A stretch of 64,000 nt of DNA from NCBI GenBank assembly GCA_026874595.1, contig CM049308.1, positions 77,288,124 to 77,352,123 on the forward strand. Direction: 5' to 3'. The notes beneath the pieces are model-generated. The model ran no database searches. It worked only from the letters and a program-made list of their open reading frames with translations, and was not told the origin of the DNA. The translations under genes and the position numbers were made by a program. Source of the stretch: Sipunculus nudus (Eukaryota; Annelida; Sipuncula; Golfingiida; Sipunculidae). Positions 12,677-24,600 of the stretch are shown here, piece after piece. Every line of letters starts with the position of its first letter. Position 1 is the first letter of the stretch.

Positions 12677-14610
12677 TCCCTCTTCCTTTTCTAATGCATG
12701 TTGTCTCACAAAGTTAGGAGTTATGAAGATATCCATGACAACAACCAATGAATAAATAAAAGTTAAAAAAAAACAAATTGCACCAAGAGTGATTACACTT
12801 AATCTGAAAAAAAAACTGCAATTAAATACTGTAAACTAGACAAATATACAAATACCTGTACATGTACATGTACCATACTGTAAACTAGAGACAATCAGAA
12901 AATGAAAGATCCAGAAATGTAACAATAGTCAATAAATAAAATGTATGAATAAAAATTTAAACACAACAAACTTCTTTCAATATAGCAAACTTCAAAGAAT
13001 GAAAAAAATGCAACAGTTTGAAAATATTGAGAATCTTGAAATAAATAGTGACAGTAGAGTACTGATATATACACCAAATAATTTATGGAAATAACATTAA
13101 CTTTTACACTTACAAGTACACATACATTCACCAAGGACATATATTCCCATAAATGTTTAACTTAAAATTAAAAGAGACATTATCCGTTATAAAGATTTTC
13201 TCATACACACCTTTGAGTACTATGCTCCATGTTATTTCATAATCGTTAAGAGCAGAGCTGTAATGCAACATTTTCTCATGTTACAATATATATCTCAGCA
13301 CTCCATCTGCAATTTGATACACAAAAGGATACATAAAAGACATATAGTTCAGATAACCTGCCAATAATCTTCAATGTTCTAAGAAAGCAAACCAAACTTC
13401 CTCTCATAAATTTATTTTCTCCAATTTATCAATCACATTAAAAGTTTGTAAAACCACTGCCCTTTATATTGCATGAGCATCAAATTGCATCATATAACAT
13501 TTCAGCCATAAGTACATATTCCAGGTATATCAACACATTCACTGGCGAAATGAGCCGATGGCTTTATCAATATCCTTTTAATGGAATGTATAGGGATGCA
13601 CATTTAAAAATGCACTTGACTGACCATCAACCATGAACAAAGATAAAAATAATATAACAAACATAACTGTCAAATAACAAGACACAGACATTTATAGGAA
13701 TGTTTCATGTTTAAGGGAATAAAGAAGAGGGGTTGACTCTGAAAGACAATTAACTTTTGTATCTCCAATGTTAGAATTATTACTATTAACATCTGAATAA
13801 CTCATATTATTTCAAACTCCTTTGTAAAATAAGTATTTCTTAAAAATGATGTATATTTAATATGGAATGCTTTCACGGCTTTTGAAGCAAGTGTATACTT
13901 ATGTAAATAAAATTTTTTCAAAATCACTTGGTGATTTTATTCTTGTCATTAAACTCCATATATTCAATTCTTGATTTATTAATAATAACAAGCTTTTAGC
14001 TATTACACATATATCTGATGCAATGACATTCAAGATAAACTATCTTACCTACAGAGCCTTAAAACTGTAGAACTTCTTAAATGTATACATTGCTTTTGTG
14101 TACTCAATGAATATGTAGCAAATACATAACCATGTTCTTTGGACCAGCTGTATCTTAAAAATGAAATGTGTTTTGTCCAATAAAACCTATACATATGATC
14201 AAGTTATCTCAATTATATAAATATAAACCTGAATAGAAATACCTATGTTTGCATAGAAGATAGAAGTATTGCTGGATGGCATCCAGGTTATGTGTGTGAC
14301 TACAGATGACAAAATAGAAAAGTATCACACTGTTCAGGATCTGTAGATCGTACAGTACACCTTTGTAGCAAACATTTCCATGGCTGTAGATTATACTGTA
14401 TAGATCTGTAACATAAGATCCCAGACTTGTATTAAAAATCTGGGTTCTGGTGCAACTGAGTGACATGTTATATCTGGGCTGGTATCAAGAGAAATGCTGG
14501 AGTCAGCACAGAAACCATTCTCACATTAAAGACTGCTCAATGGCTAAGCCCTAAAATAATAATATTGTACAACATCCACAAAGAGTACAGTTTTGATGCT
14601 CAATTATATA

Positions 14611-14772
14611 CAGTGAAACCTGTCTTAAAGACCACCTGTCTAGTCAGACCACCCATGAGTGAACTGAACCTACTCACATTAGTTTTAACTGATCTTACTA
14701 TTAAGACCACCTGTGAATTAAGACCACTTTTTGCAAGTCCCACAGGTGGTCTTATAACACAGGTTTCATTCT
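14611..14772. mobile_element. MITE with terminal inverted repeats
   Basis: The left end CAGTGAAACCTGTCTTAA is mirrored at the right end, whose reverse complement reads ATGAAACCTGTG. Internally, 'aagaccacctgt' and 'acaggtggtctt' are also inverted. The element is about 160 bp and non-coding. The 175-codon frame overlapping it is not a gene. A related fragment lies at about 40020-40092. I could not define a target-site duplication. Confidence 0.65.
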
Positions 14773-16340
14773 ACATATATTTGCACTATAACAGCCCAGG
14801 GCCTGCATCATGCAGTATGAAACCATTATATTTGTCAATACTAAACAAGGAGCACTTATTATTACATGTTGTAAACCACTTTGATTCACACTGCTTTAAG
14901 GTTTTCCTGTGGGCGCCTGCATTGAGGTTTAGGTTCAAACAGTTTGTAGGCATCAGGCTTGATGAAGCTGCCCAAAGGCCAACATGAAGGCCTTTAAATT
15001 GATAAGGTTCATACTATTTTTATTAAACAAGGGACCTATGGGTCACGGCGCTCAGCTGTTATATATGATAAAAAAATATTATTTAGAAATGAGGCACATG
15101 CTGGTTTTGTGTGGTAATAAATATAAGCTGTATTATGAGTTGTTGTTGTTTAGCTTATGTTTGATTTTGATAGGACCTTTGGAGACAGGGAAGAGGACTG
15201 ATCTCATTTATTTTATTAACAAATGGAGTACTATTGTAACACAGATTTTGACTTGGTCATATAACTTATAAGCAGAACATATAATATAAGAGTTTAACTA
15301 TTTATTTTAAAAAAATTACAAATATTGTCCCAAATATAATTTTTATTTATAATAATAAGAGAATCGTATGATTTTTTAGGATGAATTATAACTGAAATGA
15401 TTATTAAAATAATATTAAAGAATATATTCATGAATGCATTCATGAATACATTTTGAAAGTATTTGCACTGGTATTCATATACTTTCATTTTTACCTGAAT
15501 TCCCATTCTTTATGCAAGAAATTTTATAATGGAGCACAAATTCATATTCGTATTTAAATACAATTGCAAAGTATTTGCACCATGTCTGGTATTTATATAG
15601 TTTTCACCAAACAATGATGTTGAGAATCCAGAATATACAAAATTCACACATTTAAATAATGATCATAAGTACCTGGTTTTATGGCTTTTATTTATATTAA
15701 AAAAAAATAAATGTAATATATTCATTTTGGACTTATTTCACATCAATGTACACACTAGACACAGTAGGAATCTAGATTAATATTATCAACTGCATCTTTG
15801 TCTATCATTAATTTCCTTCATATGATCCCTAATGATTAGTAATGAAAAATATGATTTACTTTTTTATCATTTAAATTGAACTGAAAAATACTGCATGGTG
15901 TTATTTGGAATATGTGACATTCTATCCATCGATACAAGATTCTTATATCATCAGTAACTGCAAGTTAATTTCCTGTTATTATAAACTAACAAATTCCTTT
16001 TCTATTTTTCTTTAATTTGTTATTAAAAATCAATAAAAATTTATTAATTTATTGTTTATTGTTATGTTGTTGGTTAAAACTACTAGATGAGTTTGGTTGG
16101 ACACCTGGATCAACTGTGGCTGGCCATAAGCTGCCTGGCTGCCCCAGTGAATGCCTCACTTCAAGCATGCATAATTTGCTGAAAGTTCAACAAGGTCAAC
16201 ATACAGGTGACTCAAGAGGGGCTGGAGAGAACCAAGGTCTGACATGGTCTCATAAAAACATTAATAAAAGCTTCAATTTTTGGCCAATTTCTTTCAACTT
16301 TCTAAACTAAAAAGCTGAAATCCTTATGTGTGCATTATAT
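14773..16340. other. AT-rich intergenic DNA with a repeat-end fragment
   Basis: At about 15025-15060 an isolated 'acaagggacctatgggtcac' end resembles the left end of the hairpin-ended repeats. A perfect 22-bp palindrome lies at 15426-15447. I see no gene. Confidence 0.45.
15426..15447. repeat. Perfect 22-bp palindrome
   Basis: ATTCATGAATG followed by its exact reverse complement CATTCATGAAT, with no spacer. It may be a cruciform or paired binding site, or chance in AT-rich DNA. Confidence 0.9.
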
Positions 16341-17654
16341 GAAAATTATATCAACAGTGCTCACAGGAAACAAACGTGCCATGGTCAAAGTTGGGCAAAA
16401 TTTAAGGTACTAATTTTATATTTATACTAATAACTTATAAAATTTGAAAAATTCAAAACTAATTTTGGGTATTCAATTGAATCTTGATTAAATAATGTTA
16501 CATCCCTGACAAAAAATCTCTAGCTTCAGCAATCCCCTTGTTAGGGGAGTAAATATATTTCTTGATTTTTTACAAAGTGCATTATGTTTGGGCCCATAAC
16601 TTAAAACAATTACGCAATACTGACATCATTTCTGGCATGTGCATAGAGAATGTATAGAAAAATATATATATTATATATGATTAAAGTCAGATCAGTGGTT
16701 TTGATATTAGACAGTCTTGAAGTGTAACAATGGGTTTTTAATGGAAAAAATAAGTTTTTCATTAATATCTTGAAGGTATTAAGTCCTAGTGACAAAAATC
16801 CTTGGCATGGTAGGGGATTTTGGAGACATCTAATTATATGCCAAATTTTAGGAACTGAGAGCTGAAGCTGGGGAGCTGAGCTCTTGCAAACTGCATAACA
16901 CTAGCTTGATGTAAAAAATATGTTACATGGTGCTTGAAAACTTGAATAAAATCAACAGTTTTTGAACAACTGGTTTCAAATTTTTGGTGTTAACAGACAA
17001 AATGCTAACATAAACATGCTGTGAAAATTAAATCCACAGTACTTACAGGAAAAAAAGTGCCATGGTCAAAGTTGGGCGAAATTTAAGGTACCAATATTTT
17101 ATTTTTGTTAATATTTTAAAAAATTTAAAAGATTTTGATCTAATTTTGGGTATACAATTTAATTTTGATTAATTAAAGTTATATTACTGGAAAAAAAGTC
17201 CATAGCTTTAACAGGTTTTGTGTTAAGTGAGCAAATATCTTTCCTGATTTTTTACAAAATGCATTATGTTTGGGCCTATAACTTTTTTATATTATATAAT
17301 ACAGACATAATTTCTGGCATGTACATAGGAACTATATAGAGGAATATTTATGGTAAATATGAGGAAAAACAGATGAGTGGTTTTGATATTAGGCAGTCCT
17401 GAAGTGTAAAAATAGGTTTTTAATAAAAAATTGAGGGTTTTCCTTAATTTCTCAAAGGAATGAAGTTGCAAAGATCCAGTTTTCGGCTTGGTAGGAGATC
17501 TTGGGGACATCTAACACTATGCCGAATTTTGGATGCCTAGGTCTTACAGTTTTAAAACGTGCCACATCTACGGACGGACGGACAGACGGACGGACGGACA
17601 GACGGACAATGGACCACGACTATAGCTCAGATGACTTATAGTCAGCTGAGCTAA
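16340..17654 (+). mobile_element. Dispersed repeat with hairpin terminus, copies C1 and C2
   Basis: Two diverged units lie in tandem (about 16340-16870 and 17020-17654). Each carries GTGCCATGGTCAAAGTTGGG, AATTTAAGGTAC and GCATTATGTTTGGGCC. The second unit ends in an ACGGACGGACAGACGG minisatellite and the AGCTCAGATGAC / GTCAGCTGAGCT hairpin (arms 17624-17635 and 17641-17652). The same unit occurs inside CAMKMT intron 10 (20565-21209). No transposase frame is present. Confidence 0.7.
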
Positions 17655-18597
17655 CAACCATGCCTGTTATCAAGCTAGATTTAATTAACATTTACTTGCA
17701 CATCATGATAACAGTGTATATGCAATATTCCTGGAATGTCATATAATGGTAGAGATCTCCATGTACAGACATCACCTGACAAGGCATCCCGATGTAATAA
17801 ACTAATGATATAACAGTAAACATGACTGACCTCATTGCACAAGGGCAGGTTGATACAACTGAATGTGCCAGACTGATACAGCCTATAATAAACCACAGTC
17901 ACACAGACCAGGAATCTTGCACTTTTTTGCGTGGGCCCAGGTACCTATTTTCAGTGAATTATATGCTAGCTCCATTTTGCCCTCTGACACTAGAGAGGCT
18001 TGGACCAGTGTACTGGCGACAAAGTGCCTTTACATCCTTCATCAAAGACTGCACGGTTTGGCTCTAAGAGGATGCAAATATTTTCATCATTTTTGACAAT
18101 GGTAGCTTTTTAGTAAACTTTCAAACAACACCTATCATGTGGGAGAAAATTTTTGTTTTAAGTCAGCATATTGTTAAATCCCTCTCCATATTTGTTGAAT
18201 TTTTGACTGCATGAATACAAGCTTGGCTTGCATGGGTAACTGGGTGACAGCAAACTTGTATGCAATACATGAAATAACTCATTACCATAGAGATGGATTT
18301 TCAGTTTCGTTAGTGAGTTCATGTGGATTTTTTTGTGTCAGTTCATCATTCATAACCTGATGTTAAGATTATTGGCTGTTTACCACAATATCAATGCAAC
18401 AGGATATATTCCCCTGTATGGCTTACATCATTACTCAAGTTAGGCTTACATGCCCAATATAAATGCCTACTGAGTTGTGTATTCACAGCTAATAACATGC
18501 ATGACCAGTTTATAATTGACATTATCAGTATTTATAGATAGTGAGAGTGAGCAGTTGTAGGTAATCTTGAGCTTATGCTGTGTCTGTTTGTCATACT
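17655..18597. other. 3' flank of CAMKMT
   Basis: This lies downstream of the minus-strand CAMKMT stop and should hold its 3' UTR. I found no canonical AATAAA on the minus strand here, only TATAAA-like variants near 18510 and 18535, so the poly(A) site is unassigned. No other gene is supported. Confidence 0.4.
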
Positions 18598-18684
18598 TCA
18601 ACTTGATCCCTCAGGCTTCTTCAGGTGCATATAAAGTGGATAGTGCAGATCTGGGTCATAAGCATCCCGGCCCCTCACAACATT
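18598..18684 (-). CDS. CAMKMT: CAMKMT exon 11 (last)
   Basis: Acceptor TTGTTTTTCAG|. Encodes NVVRGRDAYDPDLHYPLYMH and LKKPEGSS, then TGA at 18600-18598. Human ends [20 protein letters not shown]. The preceding intron is about 2.75 kb and repeat-rich. Confidence 0.93.
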   Translation of the reverse strand, partial: NVVRGRDAYDPDLHYPLYMHLKKPEGSS

Positions 18685-21600
18685 CTGAAAAACAACATCA
18701 GCAACAAACTAGAAACATGGTGTTCAAGTAGGGCCTTGCTAAGCGCAAATTCAAGGAAGACCACAAAGTGGCCATACTGGATTTTAATAATTTGATACAA
18801 AATATATTACCAATACAAACTGATTTGCATGAAAATTCAAACTGCCCTAATGCTGTAAACTGAAAAAAGTGCGAAAAATTCAACATATACCTAATTAACC
18901 ACTTCCACAGTATGTCTCCACTCCACATGGGCCTCCCAATCCCCAAATTTAAGAAAAACAATATGGACTACTTCATAAGATTGAGAAGATGGTCAAGGTC
19001 ACCAGTTCTCAAACACATCTGAGATTTTGTTGTAAACAATTCATGTATCCAATTTCATGAAAATATACTGAGTGGTTCAGAACTTGTAGCATTTACGAAA
19101 TATTTCCATTGCAGCTGATTTGACCTTGAAGATGAAGGTCCATGTGACCAGTTTTCCTAACATATTTGAACATGCGCTAGAATTCGATTTGACCTTGAAG
19201 ATCCAGGTCAAGGTCCTATTTTTCAAAACCATCCGTGAACTCGGTTGAAAATTGTATGTATCATATTTGAGGGGAAAAAATTTCTATATTTCAAAGTAAT
19301 GGGGTTCACAAAACAAGGGACCTATGGGTCACTGTGCTCAGCTGACGTTAACCTTGAAGGTAAAAATCTAAAATAATATCAAATGGAGATAAAGTGTAAG
19401 AGGAAGAGGTAATAAAGGCCATGGTTGGTTTATATGATTGGTTTGTATTGATGAGCAAGAAATTGTTGCAAAAAATATTTTGTGACCTGACCATGTGTTT
19501 CCTACTGTTGAAACTAAAGCATGTGAGCAGTTTGTGAACAAATGATCTGTACTATTACCATGATCATTAGTTGGTTTTTCGATTAACTGTTGACATTTCA
19601 GTAGTTTACACATTTGTTCAATTGAATCTATTTTTTTGTATAATATATATTATTAAATATATATGTATTTTTTTATGAAATGTATACAGTTGAAATATAG
19701 CTAATTAACAACATAAAACAGGGCAAACAAAGCCTGATCTCAAATTCTGCTGAGGCAGGAAAATAATGAAGAAATGTTTGTATTAAATCCTGATTTTTTT
19801 ATCACATCAATTATTTTCTAATTTAAGTTTATATTTCTATACATTTCCAATTTAACATATATATCTGAATATAAAAGTTGATTCATAATTCTCAATTGCA
19901 TCATCATAAATCTCAATCTTGTCAGATAACACCACATCATGCATACAAATGTTAATTTATTTTTTACCACAAAAATATATCTTTTAAATCTGCAAAACAA
20001 TAAATATCTAAAAATAATACTTGATTTAGATTTCACAATTTTTAATTGTGTCTTTATTTATCCATAATGTGCTTCATATTTTATAATAATTTAAGCATAC
20101 TGATGGGTTCAATTATATTTGTTAAAATCATTTAAAAGAAAATTGATTTCTTTAAAAATGCTACATTACACAACATTGCATCTTCTGGATTACACCTTGC
20201 ATTATTTTTTCAAGGAAAGTTTTTGCATATCGGAGTGGAAACAGCATTACAATTAAGGAGATACAGTGAAAACAACAATTACCGCATAACACTTGGTGGG
20301 TTGGGTTTGCCGGGGGGGGGGGGGGGGGGGGGAGGGGGGTGTGATTGGGGTGGTGATATGAGAATAACTGTACACCTGTCACAGCAGGAGATCTCCCCCA
20401 GTGACTGTAACAAATCAGAAACCCTGGCATAGCTGACTTCCAGTGACCTGGAGTCGGACCCTGCATCTGTAATCAAAGCAAGTGACTACAGAAAAAAAAT
20501 CAATAACTAGCTTAATTTTCAAGCTTTTATTTTCAAATTTCAGATTTAGACAAACTAAATATTTATGTTTACATGCTGTGAAAATTAAATCAATGGTGCT
20601 TACAGGTAAAAAACGTGCCATGGTCAAAGTTGGGCAAAATTTAAGGTACTGATTTATTTTTTATGCTAATAACTTAAAAAATTTACAAAATTCAGATCTA
20701 ATTTTGGGTGAACAATTGAATCTTAATTAAACATAGTTATATACTTGAGAAAAATGGACTCTAGTTTCAAAATTTTTCATGTTAAGTGAGTTATTATTTT
20801 TCCTGATTTTTTACAAAGTCCATTATGTTTGGGCCCATAACTTAAAGAATTTATACATTACAGACTTAATTTCTGGCATGTACATAGGAACTATATAGAG
20901 GAATATTTAAGGTAAATATGAGGAAAAACAGATGAGTGGTTTTGATATAAGGCAGTCCTGAAGTGTGAAAATAGGATTTTAATAAAAAATAGAGGTTTTT
21001 TCTTAATTTCTCAAAGGAACTAAGTCGCAAAGACCCAGTTTTTGGCTTGGTAGGAGATCTTGGGGACATCTAACATTATGCTGAATTTTGGATTCCTAGG
21101 TCTTACGGTTTCAAAACGTGCCACATCTACGGACGGACGGACAGACGGACGGACGACAGACAATGGACCACGACTATAGCTCAGATGACTTATAGTCAGC
21201 TGAGCTAAAAAACTGTATTTCAGCTTATTTGACCTGGAAGGTGAAAGTCAAGGGCACATTTTTTACTGGCCCAAGATACTGGTAGAAACAATTCAATTTT
21301 CAAATTTCATGAAAAAATGGTGGTTCAAAAGTTTCTTGATCACAAAAAATGACATAGATGACTCTGGATGACAATGCAGATAATGACAGACCAAACACTA
21401 AATGTCTTCCCCACGGGAGGGGTGTCATTATTACCTGTAGATGCAAATCCCACACCTGATTGTTATAGGTGTTCTGGACAGTCACTGAGAATTTGTGCAT
21501 TGCAAGAGAAGCAAATTTAAAGAATGTTCCATTCCTGCTCGGGGCAAACATGATGGCTTCTCCCTGAAATAAATATAAAATCTGATACAGCATTGTGGTG

Positions 21601-24600
21601 TTTGCATGTAAAGAAGAACACACAGCATTTACTGAAGCAAATGTTTATTTAATGGAAATCATGCAACAGTGATGAAACTGGTCAATTTGTTAGCACAATC
21701 AGTAAATTGACATCACCAGTGTTCACACCAATAATAACAAACCACCTACCAGTATATCTTCATACCATGAGCATGTTAATGTGATAAATCTTTAAGGAAA
21801 CTGTATATAAAAACTCAATTGTTATAACCTATAAGTGTAAATTACCCTTAAACAGTGGCATAACCTTAAATCTGACATATGAGGTGTGATGTCCACTTTT
21901 TAGTCTGTACACAAAATGGCAGCCCCCATGAGTAGTTTAAATATTTTTGCAAGGTCAGGGCTTGATAAGGGCACAGAGATGCAGCAGAATACAAGATACT
22001 CTGAGGACAGTCTCAAGGAAGGAATTTATCTGCAGAAAGAGTTGATGGCCATTAGACTTGCATCTTCAAAGTATAAACTGAAAGACACTTTGGAGATGAC
22101 CACACCCTGATCCATAAACTATAGTATAAGTAGGATATAGAAAGACCCCTGTCCAAAGTTTGGAGGAAAGAAACTCCCCTTTCTAACAGTAAAGTTTCAG
22201 TGCAAAAGCACAAAATTGGTCCATAGTATTGGGCTTCAAAAGTTCATGGCAGAACATTCTTAGATGCATGAACAAACTGAAATGTTTCTGCTGTTATGGT
22301 TTGCAGTAATGTGAAGTTCAGCAAATATCAAGAGATAAACTCCTTGCATATTCTACCTCTGACCTATGTCACCTGGAACATTTGATATAACAATAATTAA
22401 TGAGGAGTATCCTGATGACAAAGGATAATTAGTAAGTTCATTTTTAACTTACCCCAGGGACCAACAAACTATGAACCAGGTCAATCAAAATCTCTCTGGA
22501 ATCATCAAAGAAGAAACTGAAATGAAACAATATATATAAATGTAAGAACCAGAAAAAAATGTTATATTTTAGATTATGTCAAACTGTTTTTTTAGACTAG
22601 AACATTGGGTAGCTTATATATTTTACAGGCTTTTCTTAAAATACAACTACTTATAATACATTTATTATATATATCAAAACCAGGAACTAAGCATGTTTAT
22701 GTGAATTATACAATTATATTTCCCTACCTTTTATCTATCACACAAACAATTTTCCATAACCTTACATTATGCCAATCTCAAAGTCTGCATCTACGCAGTG
22801 GTGGTTTCTATGATCAACAGGACTGACACCAGATTCACAGAATTAAAAGTTTTTCTTTAACATCATACAATAATTTCAACCTGCAAGTAAACAAATAGCA
22901 AGGACAGTCATACTTACTTTACAATTTTATGTGTTTTTTTTTAATTACAAACAAAACCTACATAAGATGATGAAAATCAGATTCAGGATTCATAAAAACA
23001 TGAGTCTGATTAAAATAAATAAATAAAAAAGAGAATTCCACTTTTTCAGTTATTTTTATAATTTCTTCAGTATAAAGACATTGTTATCATTGTGTTATGA
23101 TTCAGTCATAATCCATATTCATTTGACAGATGAGATGCTCTTAACTTTACGTGATACTGTTATTAAATACTGACCAATCAGCACACAGAATAATATCCAC
23201 TGAACCAATGAGATATCCTTTCCATGACATTGTTATTAAATACTGACCAATCAGCACACAGAACAATATCCACAAAGCAATTGAGATCTTTATCCATTAT
23301 ACAGTTATTAAATACTAACCAATCAACACACAGAACAATATCCATTGAACCAATGAGATCTCCTTTCCATGACATTGTTATTAAATACTAACCAATCAGC
23401 ACACAGAACAATATCCACTGAACCAATGAGATTTCCTTTACATGACATTGTTATTAAATACTGACCAATCAGCACACAGAACAATATCCACTAAACAATT
23501 GACATCCTTTATCCATTATACTGTTATTAAATACTAACCAATCAGTACACAGAACAATATCCATTGAACCAATGAGATCTCCTTTCCATGACATTGTTAT
23601 TAAATACTAACCAATCAGCACACAGAACAATATCCATTGAACCAATGAGATCTGCCATAGCTGCTGTGTCACCCCACTTCAATAGCCTGAGGAAAAAATA
23701 TGTAGTTGTTATTGATTTGTTTAGTAGCCAGAGAAAGGTAGATTATAATAATGCTATCAGGTTTTTTTTTACACATAGACAGCCAAAGAATCAAAATGTG
23801 GTGTCTAACTGTGAACCTTTCAATATTATTTTTTGAAATACCCAAGGTTTTAGACACACATTAATTGACATGGTCAGAACCCACAAAAATACACAGAAAA
23901 GTGATTTACAGTGACTGGGACAAGAAAGGTATGTAACTTACATGAAGTTGAATAAAATGTGAACAATCATACACTTAAAATATTAAAAATGTTTTGTGGA
24001 GGTGGATCTTATATAACTTATTAGTAACTTTTTAAATAACTCCTTTCACTATTGAATAATGAGTCACTAGGTTTTGAATGACAGAATCACACAAGAAGAA
24101 AATCAGGCACATTCAGATACAGATTTCCCAAAATATTTTTCCTTAGGGTACTGGCATTTAGCAAACATATACATTCATCATTCAGGTCTAGCTGCCTTGC
24201 TATACTTCAGCTAATTCACTTCTTCATGAGGTGTTGCATTTTAATTCACCGCAGTAACAGTGATGCATACACATACTGTGGCAGGCTTTATGTTAGCAGG
24301 GTTAAAATTTTATAATTTTCACTTTTTTCGTGTTTTGAGAGGGTTCCATTTTTCATGATCTCAGAGTACAAGACCTATACACTGAGTATAACCATTATTA
24401 TGTGAATTAACCACATCAAATATTATGTGCAAAAAATCTTATCAACAAAAAATATGGTTTGTTGATGTGAGACAACTGGACAGATCTGATATCTCTTAAA
24501 ATATCAATCTTTGAACAAACATGATCTTTCTTTATTCATGATGTCAAGCTTTTACTATTCAACTTTGCTTTCAACAATGGGATCTCTAATCCACACAGGG

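Larger units (their letters stand above)
10058..14610. other. AT-rich intergenic DNA
   Basis: No supported gene. It contains a C13G9 homopolymer junction (10804-10825), a CA/TG palindromic microsatellite (11066-11098), a (TA)n run (11795-11863) and a poly-C tract (12663-12676). The stretch 12.0-14.6 kb is nearly featureless and very AT-rich. Confidence 0.5.

Noticed and set aside
14460-14987. 175-codon + strand frame
   Set aside because: It runs through the inverted-repeat MITE at 14611-14772, shows no family motif, and its length is explained by the element.
23178-23375. 65-codon minus frame with repeated DIVLC(A/V)DW
   Set aside because: This is the exon 8-derived array read across units. 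The 73-bp period breaks the frame, and no acceptor supports these as exons.
23155-23670. Array mistaken for a CRISPR
   Set aside because: The units are contiguous without unique spacers and are homologous to an adjacent exon in a eukaryotic gene.
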